Source: Cycas panzhihuaensis (taxonomy: Eukaryota > Cycadophyta). From it: DNA of 64,000 nucleotides. Under the pieces are notes generated by a model. That model made no database searches. It was not told the origin of the DNA and saw only the letters and a list, made by a program, of their open reading frames with translations. Below, in pieces: positions 33,927-45,199 of this stretch (its first letter is position 1; every line of letters begins with the position of its first letter). The translations under genes and the position numbers were made by a program. The stretch is taken from positions 133,369,741-133,433,740 of the forward strand of contig CM041465.1 in NCBI GenBank assembly GCA_023213395.1, read 5' to 3'.

Positions 33927-34977
33927 TGATCTGAATCTTGAATGGAAAAGTGAAAACTTTAACCAATTGAAACAAAATCCAGAACAATATACATATTATT
34001 ACATAGAATTTAAAATTTTTAGAATTTTCTTACAAAAACTCCTTTGTTTGTGCTCTATTGAGCATGCAAGGAACTGCTGCAGCATTCTGGGAGAGAGAAG
34101 ATGAGAGCTGGGTGCTCCTTGAGCTACTGCTCACTCGCTGGAACCTCTATCTCGAAGTCTGTAACCCGTTTTTGGTCTTTTCTCTGCCAAAAACCCTTTT
34201 CGGTGAGGAAGAAACTAGCTAGCGTCTCTTCTGGACCTTGCTCTTCTTTATCTTCCTTCTTGGGCTGCTACGATTTTCTAGGCTCCAGTAATGCATTTTA
34301 TCCATTGCGAATTACATTTGTGTTCTCTCCAATGCAGTTTTCCACACTTGGAGCCGTTCTCCTTCTGGAAAGTTATTTTCTTTCTACTTTCCTTGAATCT
34401 TGCTCCGTGCTACATCTAGGGCTGCGGCATCCTCTCTTTTCTATCAAGAATCTCTGTCTTGATCCCTCCAGATTCCTCTCCTGAATTTCGCTTAAAAGCG
34501 TTTCCATTTGAGAGAGTTATTCCTGTTTTTTTGTTTTCCAATGGCTTTCAAAACGGTTTGAAAAATCTTGGGAAAATCCATTTATTTTGGAGTTTTTCCT
34601 CTTTGAATGAGTAGAGGACACGTGTGTGCACCTTCTCCTCAAATTTCGTACAAGCGATTCTGTTTGCCAAAAACATTCCCATTTTTATTATTTTTGTTTT
34701 TGACTTACCGTAGTAGCGACTGTAGTGACTTCATAATGACTGTAGTAGCTTCATAACAGCCTATAGTAGCTCCATAACAGCCTGTAGTAGCTCCATAACA
34801 GCCTGTAGTAGCTTCATAACAGCCTGTAGCACTTGCGTAACACCTTGGTAGCAAGTTGTGGCATATTTCTACTAAATGAAAACCATTAAGCCTTTCTAAG
34901 GCAATTTCCTACTATATAAAGACCTTTTACATGAAAAATAAAGTATTTAAAGCATTTTAAAGATCCGAAACGGATCA
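33927..34977 (-). repeat. 5' LTR of the nested gypsy element
   Basis: 1051 bp, TGATCTGAATC to AACGGATCA on the plus strand. It is shorter than the 3' LTR partly because of one 21-bp repeat fewer and a different length around 34670-34720. Confidence 0.92.
34722..34835 (+). repeat. 21-bp tandem repeats in the right LTR
   Basis: Four full copies of the same unit as in the left LTR, with partial copies at the sides. Confidence 0.88.
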
Positions 34978-34982
34978 ATCTT
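34978..34982 (+). repeat. right target site duplication ATCTT
   Basis: Exact repeat of 28080-28084. Confidence 0.9.
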
Positions 34983-36070
34983 CCTATATCTTTATCTCTT
35001 ACAAAGTCTAAGTCTGTGTATATAGAAAGCTTGAAGTCTAAATTAGATTCATATAACAGACCATATTTGCTAGTCATCTTAAGGTATCTCAACACTCGTA
35101 CTACTGCCTACCAATGATTCTGCTTAGGATTTATCATGTAACGAGCAAGAATACTGATAGAGTATATAATATCTAGCCTTGTATTGGTAGTGTAGATGAG
35201 ACTACCTACAAGTTTCCTATAGAGTATTGCGTCTGCCTCCCTAGTATCACCTTCAACTGAGAGTTTGGTGTTAGGGTCCATAGGTAATATCACTGGTCGA
35301 GCATCTTCTAACTGAAACTTGGTTAGAAGATCGTTGATGTATTTTTCTTGGGAGAGGAAAAATTTTCCATTCTTTTGTGTTACTTCAATTTCCAAGTAAT
35401 ATTTTATCAAACCCAGGTCAAATAATTCAAACATTTTGCCAAGGTCCTTTTTCAGCTGACTTATTGCCTGTTCACTATTACCCATTACTAGCATGTCATC
35501 CACAAAGATTATGAGATAAGTGACTTTATCCTTATGGTACTTGATGAACAACATTATATCAATATCTTGATAGTCACAAACCACGTATCTAAGTTGCCTC
35601 ATCCTTTTAGACGACTTAGCAAACCAAGCGCAAGGGGCTTGTTTAAGGCCATACAAGGACTTTCTGAGCCTACAAACCTTATGCTCTTGACCTTTGATCT
35701 CATATCTTTCTGGCTAAGCCATGTAAATTTCTTCTTCAAGATCTCTATTGAGAAATGTAGTCTTAATATCGAGTTGGTGGATTTTCCAACCCTGTTGAGC
35801 ATCCAAGGCCACAAGAGTTCTAATTGTAGGCCACTTGGTTGTAGGTGCAAAGACTTCAGTGTAGTTGATGCCTTCCCTTTGTGTAAATCCTTTAGCTACC
35901 AACCTCGTCTTATGTTTTTCAAGGGTGTTGTATGATCTATATTTGTTTTTGTACACCTATTTATTTTGAACTACCTTTCTGCCAAGTGGTAGATCCGTTC
36001 TTGATAAGAGACTGGTACTCTTCGTTTATGGTGTTTCTCCAAGCTATATGCTTTATAGCTTCTTGGTATG
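34983..36070 (-). pseudogene. split copia copy: RT and start of RNase H
   Basis: RT begins near 36060 (IAWRNTINEEYQSLIKNG), changes frame near 35960, and continues through RLVAKGFTQREGINYTEVFA, HQLDIKTTFLNRDLEEEIYM (35714-35956) and 35656-35108, which is open and includes MYGLKQAPCAWF, the catalytic box IIFVDDML (about 35490-35515, FVDD intact), KYYLEIEVTQKNGKFFLSQE and RLDIIYSISILARYMINP. RNase H opens at 35095 (RYLKMTSKYGLLYES) and breaks at 34983, where the gypsy element is inserted. This is the best preserved RT of the family in the window. Confidence 0.88.
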
Positions 36071-37570
36071 TGAAGGGCTCTTCATTAAGAGTAAGGTACA
36101 ATTTTACTGGTTCAAGCTCAGTATATAATAATTCCTATATCCTTGCTCTATGGGCACTTCGTGTGCCAATTTTGCCCACCTCATCTAGTTGTATATCCTT
36201 ACTGAGTTGGCAAGCTTCTCGAGATCCTCGAGTTGGGAATGATGTCCTTATTTCCCCAACTTCTTGGTTCTTATCATGTTCGTTAAAATGATTATTTTAT
36301 GAGGAGGATGTTGATGTGCTTGAGGAAGATGGTCCTTCTACTACTATTTTGTCTTTTTCAACTAAAGGTGGAGAGGATGGTTCTTCTATAATGGCTTTGC
36401 CTTTGTCAACTCTGTTATCTTCAAAAGATGGTGCTGGATGTGCACTCATTTGTTTAGAGTCATAGCTTGTATCCTCCAAGGCTCTATTGTAAGCTTCCAA
36501 CATTTAGAGTAATTTATGTTTGTTCCCCCCCCCCCAAATTTTAGAATCTGAACATCATACTAGATAACATTATTGTAGGAACGTGAGGGTACTGTGGAGT
36601 CTAATTTAAGTAATTAATCCTCTTTCTCCATAAAAATGACATCTCTGGTAACGATGATTTTCTGTTGTGAAGGTATGAAGACCTTATACCCTTTCTTATC
36701 CATAGGGTATCTAACAAAGATACCTTTAAGTGCCCTTAGCTGGAGTTTATTTTGATCTACATCAAGAATATGGGCATAGCATATAGAGCTAAAAATTCTA
36801 AAGTAGTGAATAATAGGGGCTTGTCCTGACCTCTTTTCATTAGGTGATTGTACTTCCTTTGATGGGCTAATAGCATTGATACAATAAACAACTGTCTAGA
36901 TTGCTTCAGCCCATGGATAGGTAGGTATATTTTTATATATTAACATAGCACGAGCCATGTTCATGATTGCCCTGTTTATGCACTCGACAACTCCATTTTG
37001 CTATGGGGTGCCTGTTGCTATTGTTTGATGCTTGATGTCATTATCTTGAAGGTAGATTTCAAACTCATGTGAGGTATATTCACCACCATTATCAGTTTGA
37101 AGACATTTGAGTTGATAACCTAACTCTTTTTCAGTGAGGGATTTGAATTCCTTGAATATACGAAATGCTTCATCTTTCTTGTGTAGAAAAGCTACCCATA
37201 CTTTTCTAGTAAAATCATCAATGAAAGAGATATAATATAGCTTGCCCTTCAGTGAAGGAATGGGCATTGGCCCGCATAAATTAGACTGTACCAATTATAA
37301 TAGATGGCTCGATTTCCACTAACTTTTGGGAAATGGTTGTCGATGAGATTTGGCAATGATACAAGCTTCACATTTAAAGGGCTTAGAGGAAAACTTTGGA
37401 AGGTTTGGAAGAGTATTAGAAAGATCTCTAAGTCTATTAATGTGAATATGGCCCATACAAGTATGCCAAAGAGCTTCTCTTGATAACATTGGATGGGTTA
37501 AGATGGAATTAAATGTAAATTCTTCATTGGCACAAGGGCTTTAGGCACAATGGGCTTTAGAAGATGGAGA
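36071..37570 (-). pseudogene. split copia copy: integrase and linker
   Basis: From 37560 down: a GAG-pre-integrase segment (LWHTCMGHIHINRLRDLS, FKCEACIIAKSHRQPF, about 37470-37345), then the core at 37294-37001 (PMPIPSLKGKLYYISFIDDF, LQTDNGGEYTSHEFEIYL, TIATGTP.QNGVVE), then NMARAMLIYKN (about 36960). The Asp residues of the DDE triad are visible; the Glu region reads QNGVVE. After the C-terminal part (FVRYPMDKKGYKVF, RDVIFMEKED) comes an acidic, Ser-rich linker with a low-complexity end at 36503-36297. An 11-C run sits at 36525-36535. Confidence 0.85.
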
Positions 37571-37599
37571 GCCATTTAGTTGAAAGAGTTTACTAGAGA

Positions 37600-37945
37600 G
37601 ATGTCCAGTCAAAACCACCTAATTAGTTGGAGAGTGAATGGCCTTAAGAGTGTGGTCATTTATGATTACACTTAGATCAAATCCACGAAAAATAAGTGTG
37701 GATAAAGAGAGTATGTTTTGTTTAAGATTGGGTATGTATAAGATATCAAGCAATGTAAAATCTTCTAAGCCTAGGAGTTTCAAGCGAATGTTGCCAATTC
37801 CATCAACAGGTTGTTGTGATTTATCAGCCATGTGAATAACTCCATGAACATTTAAGTCAAATGTTTGATATAGACTGCAATTGCATGTCATATGTTGAGT
37901 TTCTCCTATGTCCATGATCCACTATCCATCAATTGAAGCCACACT
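37600..37945 (-). pseudogene. split copia copy: aspartic protease
   Basis: Open from 37915 to 37619. The active-site loop reads MDIGETQHM where the array units have MDTGATQHM, so the catalytic D-T-G is D-I-G. The body (MADKSQQPVDGIGNIRLKLL, LLDILYIPNLKQNILSLSTL, RGFDLSVIINDH) is otherwise well kept. Same order and wording as 10781 and 17981. Confidence 0.85.
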
Positions 37946-38179
37946 ATTGGCAATTCTAATAGGGCTTGGAATTGGTGAAGGGAATTCACAAGTGATATAT
38001 CAACACTAAGCTTCAAAGTATCTCTTTGGTTGGTCAATGGCATTTGATGCTGAAGATCCCTTAATTCTTTGAATGTGTGCTTGTATAAAACCTACACTAC
38101 TAAAGGATTCTTCATAGGTTTCTTCAACATTGTGAGCTCCATGTTTTGGTTGGAACTTGGCCAACTTATAAGTGGTAGT

Positions 38180-39118
38180 TCTATAATCTTTTGCTAAGTG
38201 TCCTTCTGATTACCGATCACACATAATAGTTTAATTACCAGTCCCTGAAGAAGTATTGGTTTGGCCTGACTACCTTGCTCTTTGTTGAGGTGGCCCTTGG
38301 CCTTGAAACTGTTGAGGTTATGATTAAGGGTTTGATTAACCTTGTAGATGATTTCCCATATTTCTTCCTCTTTCTCTTGCTCGGTTATTTCCTCTGCCAT
38401 GAGATGGACGTTAATTTTTTGTGTAGCAAACTTCTTCTTCTACCTCAAAGGCTACATCTAGAAGAAAGTAAGAGCCTACAAAGTTTGTATCAAAGGTCTT
38501 TTCAAATTCTATAAACTTCTCGGTAAGTGCTTCGAAGTTGAGTATCTTCAATGTTCCACTATATTGAAGACTTCCAAATAAGTTTTTATAATCGGGGACA
38601 TGTAAACATGACTGGATAAAAAATGCCTAAGTGATGCATTGGGTCTTAAAGTCTTTGTCAATTTCCTGTTTGATTGGTTGAAGGAGACTTATTGTCTCAT
38701 GAGCTCGTCCCTTCTGCATTTTTAATTTGTTCATTTTCAAAATAAGATGAACAAATTCTAAATCTAACTTTGTATCAAAGTTCTTTCTAAGAACTTCTAG
38801 GACTTTCCAGGCTGTATCATGTTCCTCTTCGTTTATCAAATTGTGCAATGAGTGATCAATGACCAATAAAATTCTTGCACGAATCTTTTCATCATCTATC
38901 TCCCATTGTAGTTTAGTTGCAACATCTATGGGAGCTGTTGGGGTGGATCCACTGGAAGCAATTGTTGTAGTTGTTGCTGGTATGTTGGGTGTAGGCTACA
39001 AGTGGGCTCGCTAAAGGCCTTCATACTTTACAGCATTTTTAATTCCAGTGTACGATATATCCCAATTTTCTTTGCCTTTCAATATGTAATTAACATTTTG
39101 CTTGAATTGAGATGACAT
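38180..39118 (-). pseudogene. split copia copy: gag
   Basis: Start ATG 39118, opening MSSQFKQNVNYILKGKENW, the best preserved start of this family. Gag pieces: HNLINEEEHDTAWKVLEVL and KLDLEFVHLILKMNKLKMQK (38866-38700), NFEALTEKFIEFEKTFDTNF (about 38540-38480), a Gly/Arg-rich stretch, Gln-rich PQQ repeats, and a zinc knuckle near 38235-38190 (C-X3-stop then EGHLAKDY) whose last Cys is Tyr. Stops are CAG/CAA-to-TAG/TAA in several places. Confidence 0.85.
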
Positions 39119-41045
39119 GGTGATGATGAAGAAGTAGAAGAGATGATAGAAGTATGCGCCACTAACACATGTGGCTAGTACACTTGGCACAATAGGGATG
39201 TATAAATAATTGCTATGATGAGAAGCAAGTAATGATTAACTATTTTTCAACAATTATATAAAAAATAAATATAAGTAATGATGCAAGAATGAGGCCTAAT
39301 GTAGAGCTGGCAAAGAGTGATGATGTGTTATGCCACCAACCTCTCACTTGTGTCCAAATATAGGTGAGATTTCGATGCCTAAGGCTTCTAATATACGATT
39401 AGGACCTTCACCCACGATACCTGCACCTGTGCTTGGTGATGAAATCCAAGTCACAGTGGAGCCTAGGTACTCCCAGTCCTCACCCAGTTCACCAATGAGA
39501 AGCTATATACCTCCTCCAAAGAGTCAAATGGTATTGTATATCCCACAACTATGACGGATATTAGACTAGGTTAATTTTAATCTTGCATTAAGGTTTTCAA
39601 TTTTCCTATCCCTCCACCACTATTTTGGTTAAGACCAAACCCAGTATGAAACTCACACCTCCCTTAGGGCCTAGACTTCAGCCAACCTTGGTCTATTTCA
39701 ACCAAGGCAAGTGTGTGCATAAGTCAAGAATTAGCGGTATAGATCATACGGATGAGATTCCTTTTAGGAATAGTATAAGATATTTCCGTATAACTGAAAA
39801 CTTAAATAGAAACTTGCCAAATGTGCTTGCTTGCTTTTCATGCTAGCTTTATTGTTGTTGCTACTTTTGTGATGCTTTGTTGTTGCTGCTACTTTTGTGA
39901 TACTTTATTATTGTTGCTACTTTTGTGATGCTTTATGCTATGTGTGTAAATAAAAAAGCATACTAGATTTAGCAGGGGAACCGAATGTTGCTTCTAATCC
40001 AAGATTTCTCTTACTTTAGTATAATGTTTCTAAATATGATTTTGGAAGTTTTGATATAAAAGCCATAATAGGCTAAAAAGTGGATCAACTTACTGCTAAA
40101 ATGATGATCTTTCTAAATCTATATGCATGCTATTTTGCCCTATTTTGTGATTTTTTCACAAAATTTACAAATAATGATAAATGGGTAAATTTTTAAAAAT
40201 TACAAATACGAAGGCCTAAATGATGAAATATGAATTTATGAAAGAAGGAAAAAGTGTTCAGAATGTCATTTCTGATGGAGTTATGAAGTTAGATTTCAGA
40301 AAAGGCACAAAAGATTTTCTGCCCGAAAAAGCACTAAAGTAAAATCATGCCAGATCAACTATCTCAGAATCTAAACTTCAATATATCAAAAGTTAAGTTT
40401 TGACATGTACATTAACTTTCCCTTCTTTACCATCTGTAAAATCTTCTGAAAATTTACCTGAAATTTACAAGGTCCTTTGTGGGGTTGAGTAGGCAAAATC
40501 AGTAACCGTGAGAAAGCTGCATAGATCTCACTAATTAGTGGATGAAATTTAAGGAGATTTATCTTAAACTGATCTTAAGACATAAATATACCAGATCCCT
40601 TAATAAAAATTTCAAATCTTCAGCTTATAATTGAAGGATTTCATTAGGAAAAGTACTTGAAATCACTTATACAAAAAATTTACCATTTTTGTCACAGCTA
40701 AAACTCACTGTTGTAGGCTAAATCAAAAGTTTCTTTAGAAGACAAAAATGTTCCTCTAGTGAAGGCAACCTTGCATGTCAAATTCTAAGATGGTCAAATT
40801 TTTATGAAATTTTAGGCCTTTAATGCTTCCAGGACTGTTCTGGTAGCTAAACGGCTTCAAAAACTTGTATTCTTCACCTCTAAATTTCTACACACATGGA
40901 CGAAGCAACAACATACAAAATACTATAATTTTATACTTTCAAAATGTTTAAAAAATAAGGAATGCACTCTCAATACTTCACATTGAAGGTGAAGGAGAGG
41001 TAAAATGACTCCATGCAAGTGGAATGGAGTGAATAGATCCCCTTC
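39119..41045 (-). other. noncoding leader of the split copia copy
   Basis: About 1.9 kb between gag and PBS. The part near 39330-39560 matches, inverted, the array leaders (TATCATAGCCATGG and GAGGAGGTATATA blocks at 8860-8900). It contains three 28-bp tandem repeats (39846-39929). Plus-strand open frames at 39330-39554 and 39625-39846 look like shadows. Confidence 0.7.
39846..39929 (+). repeat. three 28-bp tandem repeats
   Basis: Copies at 39846, 39874 and 39902, close to GCTTTATTGTTGTTGCTACT followed by TTTGTGAT. Not related to the 68-bp repeats in the other leaders. Confidence 0.9.
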
Positions 41046-41061
41046 TAGCTCTGATACCATA
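41046..41061 (-). promoter_or_regulatory. perfect Met-tRNA primer-binding site
   Basis: The minus strand reads TGGTATCAGAGCTAG just inside the LTR edge at 41062. Confidence 0.9.
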
Positions 41062-41373
41062 TGAAGTAAGGATGGGTCTAGGAGATAAATCACTCACATG
41101 CACACAATGGCAATGGAGAATGAAAAAGAAGATGAAACAAGATATGAGAGCAAGCTTGGAGGTGAGAATGAATAATGACTCCCTCCTTGAGATTTTACCT
41201 TTTATTATTGAGGGTGAGCATTAGGATTAGAATTTTCCTGCCTAATGACATAAACCTAAAATTACATCTAAATGTATATAAAGTATATTTCATTAAGAGA
41301 CTAATGCTAATAATATATCCTAAGGTCACATAATTAATCTACGTAAATGACCTTGATACATTAACCTCTTTCA
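41062..41373 (-). repeat. 5' LTR of the split copia copy
   Basis: 312 bp, TGAAGTAAGG to CTCTTTCA on the plus strand. Inverted homology to the array LTRs (GGTTAATGTATCAAGGTCATT on the minus strand against GAGTTAATGTCACAAGGTCAT). Contains the CTCCCTCCTTGAG/TTATTATTGAG blocks equivalent to the CTCAATGGAGGAGG part of the array LTRs. Confidence 0.8.
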
Positions 41374-41829
41374 AACTGAAAGGCCAAAGATTCAATAGAT
41401 TAATGTAGAAGGTTAATCTCATTTCAAAGCCTTAGAGAGTCATGAAATTATCCCTTTAATTACTAAAATCCTTAAGCATAAAGAAAACAAGAGGCAACCC
41501 AAAGGCCAAAGATTCAATAGCTTAATGTATAAGGTAATCTCCTTCCAAAGCCTTAGAAAGTCATGAAATTATCCCTCTAATTGCTAAAGTATATCAAAGG
41601 AGTAAGTGAATGTGAAATTAAGACTTAGAGACCAAAGTTAATTTGAGAAAGTAATCATCTAAACCTCTAATTAACCCAAGTCGAAGAGGGTTATATTCTT
41701 CCACTACCACTATAGATTGGTATCTTATAAATAAGATGGATTTTCTAAAAAAGGCCTATTAATTAAAGAATACCAACTTATTAGTCTTCAATAGTTAAGG
41801 TACCACCTCTAATTTTCACACTTGGGAAA
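41374..41829. other. no gene recognised
   Basis: AT-rich. Contains a direct repeat of about 110 bp: AAGGCCAAAGATTCAATAG..TTAATGTA with the following CTCC..TCCAAAGCCTTAGA block occurs at 41389 and again at 41499. Confidence 0.5.
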
Positions 41830-42720
41830 GTAAGATAAAGGGATACTTTGAGAAATTTTATATTTTCGAAGAAAATAAGATGACTTACTCATTTCTAATT
41901 GAAGGATCATGCTAGAAATTAGTGGGATGGTGTTAAAGCCCAAATAAGGAATAAACTAAGGAATAAAGCCACTTCTTGGGAGTAATTTAAAGGATTGTTG
42001 TACACTCATTATGCACTAAAGATGATTTGGAAGAGGCACAAAGTAAATTATTATAAATCTAGAAAGTATGACTACTTAGAGTTTGTAACTCAAAGATTGA
42101 AGAGCTATTTGCTTTACATCTAATTATTCTCAATTTTAATTTTATCCATCAATATAAGGTAGTTTTAAAACCTTATCCTAAAATGGTACTAAAGGCACAT
42201 AATTTAGATCTTATAAAGGAGATCATAGATATAGTGCTTCATATGGATGAACTTGATGAGGGTAAGAAGAGTTGGTATAAAGGCAAAAATTGGTTCAAGT
42301 CATAAAATAGAAACAGATAAACTAAGTATTTTCTATATTCTAAAATGGAATTTCATATTTAAGATAAATTCAAGTTCTAGAAAAGGGACCCATGGGATTC
42401 ATCTAAAAATATGAACCCTATTAAAGAGAAAAAGAGACGTTTGAAAAATAATTTATGCTTTATTTTTAAGTAGGAAGGGCATCACTTTTGTAATTATCTA
42501 CAAAAAAAGGTTTCTAATATAATTCAATCTAATGATGTTAAAGACAAAGTAGTTACAATTATAGGAAAAAGAAAGATAATAAATAAGTCTAATCATAATA
42601 AAAAGAAAATAAATAATAAATAAGTCCAATCAAATGGAGGATTAATGGGATAAAGGTAATTACATTGACTGATAGTGGTTTTACTTATAATTCTATATCT
42701 AATAGGTTTCCCAACATTTA
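41830..42720 (+). pseudogene. gypsy gag-protease fragment
   Basis: Gag: DHARNWWDGVKAQIRNKLRN, then FKGLLYTHYALKMIW (41905-42020) matches the retrotransposon gag pattern. A zinc knuckle of the form CF.F..EGHHFCNY lies near 42458-42500 (second Cys changed). The protease active site LTDSGFTYNSIS (about 42665-42705) keeps D-S-G. No RT follows; AT-rich sequence continues. Orientation is opposite to the neighbouring copia copy. Confidence 0.6.
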
Positions 42721-43435
42721 TAGTTGACCATAACCAATGCAGATTTTGCATATGAGGTAGGAATTGGTCAAGCAACCTAAGTATGAAATATATATACCTG
42801 AGGGGTTCCATTATGTATTTAGTCATATAATAATATTATTAATTTTAATGCAATGAATATTTATCTCCATGATATTTTTAAAGATAAAAGTGGTTGCATA
42901 CTTGTGATCCTCAATTTAGTTTCTTGTCACACATTATGAAGCGTTAGCATGGTAAATGTCAACACTTGTAAGTTAGTGATAAAAGATTGCAAATTATTCT
43001 CATGGCATCACCCATCCGATTAAATAAGAAATCTCAATAGTATGGCAACACATGTTATATAATCCTTGTCAAAGAAAGTAACTTTTCTTCAAGTAAAATT
43101 ATCTATGGTACAGATAACTTCTTAAGTGGTTTTATTAATGTATCTTGTAGACTATTTATTAAAAGGGTTGTGGATTATGAAATTAATCTAGAACAAGGAA
43201 TTAAACCCATTTCTAAATTTCCATAATCCCTTAGTTTCTATAAATATGAGAAAGTTAATAAATAAATAATAGAATTACTAGAAAGGTGATAAAAGAATTA
43301 ATGATGGACTTCATTAATTCATTAAAGGATCAATTATACTATAAGGTTGTAATCTTTATGCATATTTCATATTGAGAGATTCATTATCATAAATGAGTTT
43401 AGTCACAACTTAATGTTGCAAACCTAGGTGTGTGG
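42721..43435. other. degraded sequence after the gypsy protease
   Basis: Probably the rest of the protease and a linker on the plus strand, but no motif I can defend. AT-rich. Confidence 0.4.
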
Positions 43436-43439
43436 GGGT

Positions 43440-43743
43440 TGGTTTATCCTCAATATATAATTATTGTAAATTAGTTTAAACATGCAAGGTGCTAAATATC
43501 ACCTTGCATGATCCTACGTTAATATTCTTAATGCACTTTGTAACAACCTCATTTGTTCATTATGCGAGGCTTTTCATGTAATTCTTTTATCATGGTATGT
43601 ACTTCATTTTTTATGAGTTAATGCAAATATTATATTAGAGCATTGTGATGAATTCCTATGCTTTGTGGTTGTTTTGTGAATGTTTCTTAGGTGTTGAAGA
43701 GTCTTGAGCCTATGCCAGAACTAGGCAGACTTCTCTACTTTCA
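43440..43743 (+). repeat. LTR followed by a perfect Met-tRNA PBS
   Basis: The end is well fixed: CTACTTTCA at 43743 followed by CTTGGTATCAGAGCCAAG (43744-43761). The start near 43430-43440 is uncertain (TGTGGGGGTTGG). A TATA-like AATATATAA lies at 43452 and a perfect 11-bp inverted repeat at 43481-43510. No partner LTR found. Confidence 0.6.
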
Positions 43744-43761
43744 CTTGGTATCAGAGCCAAG
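43744..43761 (+). promoter_or_regulatory. perfect Met-tRNA primer-binding site
   Basis: CTTGGTATCAGAGCCAAG contains the exact TGGTATCAGAGCC core. Confidence 0.85.
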
Positions 43762-45199
43762 TCTTTCACCCTATTTCTTACTATCCCTCTTCTCTATGTT
43801 TTTTGCCCTATGACTACCATCAAAGGCTACATTCTGCTAAACTGAAGAATGTAGATACACCTCTACTTACTTTGATTTATTAATCAAATCAAAACTCCTA
43901 AATTAAGAGCAGTATATGATGAAAAATATTAAATACCATTGTTGCCTTCTTTTTTATATCACCGAATGAAATATTTATGGGATTAAGATATTATTTATGA
44001 GCTACATTTGCATCTAAAATCTAATATATAAATATATTTCTCATGGTTTGATATCTACTAAAAATGTGACCTCTATAGGGCCTTAACATATTATTATCTA
44101 ACTACATTTAAAATATATACAAGCTATATTTGAGCCATATCATTAGAGACATCTATTTGTTAATATTATGTATCTTAAGATTACAACACTACTGGCTTGT
44201 TCCCATTACTGCATGGCTCTTGTTATGTGCTACCTTCTATCAGTTCTTTATATTGTGGCTACCATTGAGTTCTTTAGTATTTGGTATCATATTAATTAGC
44301 CTTATATGTCTCATCTCTATTTCTACATCTAAAAGTAGACTACGTGCATGAAGATGCTGCTCTCTATATTAGTGTGACTCTTTGTGAGCTACTATCGTTG
44401 ATGATTGCATGGCTATTACATTATCTATTTTACATCAATGTGGCCCTCATTTTAGATATCTCTATGCTTTTTAGTTATTAGTTTGCATCTAGCTATTGGC
44501 ATCTATGTACTTGTTGCCTCTATTCTTACATAGTGATATTGGTTGATTAATTATGTGGGTTATAATGCTCCTCTTTTAACACTATATGGATTAGATATTA
44601 TCGAGATAGATATTTGACTAGGTGCAGATGATTTAGGAATAATTCAAAGAAATAAACAGAGAAGAACATAGAGGAATTCTGCTCTAATTCCATTGACTTA
44701 CAATAAAATGGAGATTTGAATATTATTGCTAACTTTAATATATTCATACACACTATTAAACTAGAGAAACTATGATATATGAACATTCATTTTGACCCTA
44801 GCAGAATCATCTTCACAATGGAGGAGACAGATTGAAATTTTATTACCTCTATAGAGAGATCTAACATCTCATATCCAATCTATCCTGTTGTTTTTTTAAA
44901 TTCCTGCCACCTAATTTAATTTTTATAAAGTTTAAAATCTTTAGGTTATATAGATTAGCATATTCATATAATATTCCTTTTTTGATAAAGGTCTCTAACC
45001 TAAAGTTGCTTTTTTATTATTTTTAAAAATTATTTTAAAGTTTTTTTAGACTTTTTAAAATCTATTTTAGGTAGTTTTTTTATTTTTTTAAAGGGTTTTT
45101 TTTCTATTTTTTTTGCTTAAAACATAAAATTGAATCTATTAATCACAAAATCTTTAAAAAATTAACTAGAAACATTAAAAAAGATAAATACATAATGAA
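43762..45199. other. unassigned region after the PBS
   Basis: AT-rich, with T-rich low-complexity at 45000-45120. No gag or other domain seen. It may be the leader of the LTR at 43440 or part of the leader of the copia element that follows. Confidence 0.4.

Larger units (their letters stand above)
28085..34977 (-). mobile_element. complete Ty3/gypsy element nested in copia RNase H
   Basis: 6893 bp with two long LTRs (28085-29168 and 33927-34977), TG/CA ends, perfect PBS next to the right LTR, polypurine tract next to the left LTR, and a perfect 5-bp target duplication. One gag-pro-pol frame on the minus strand holds gag, CCHC knuckle, protease, RT, RNase H and integrase in gypsy order. It is a structurally complete insertion, younger than the copia copy it splits, but inactivated by stops and one frameshift. 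Confidence 0.93.
27331..41373 (-). mobile_element. minus-strand copia copy of the array family, split by a gypsy element
   Basis: Read from 41373 downwards: LTR, perfect PBS, leader, gag, protease, integrase, RT and RNase H, with RNase H continuing at 28084 after the gypsy insertion at 28085-34977. Wording, order and leader match the array units (7132-22562), and the 3' tail (27455-27388) matches the tail before LTR3. A 3' LTR is not recognisable: Tat-like integrase begins near 27330, so that end is truncated. The boundary could be anywhere between about 27330 and 27390. Stops and one RT frameshift make it inactive. Confidence 0.8.

Noticed and set aside
36525-36535. Eleven-C run as a frameshift signal
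   Set aside because: It falls in a degenerate linker; a homopolymer of this kind is likely decay or a sequencing uncertainty.
39330-39846. Two Pro-rich plus-strand frames as a small host gene
   Set aside because: The sequence matches, inverted, the noncoding leaders of the array units; no coding conservation between copies.
43440-43743. This LTR as the 5' LTR of the family B copia
   Set aside because: Not adopted: 1.4 kb of unassigned sequence separates PBS and leader block, and no 3' partner exists to confirm it.
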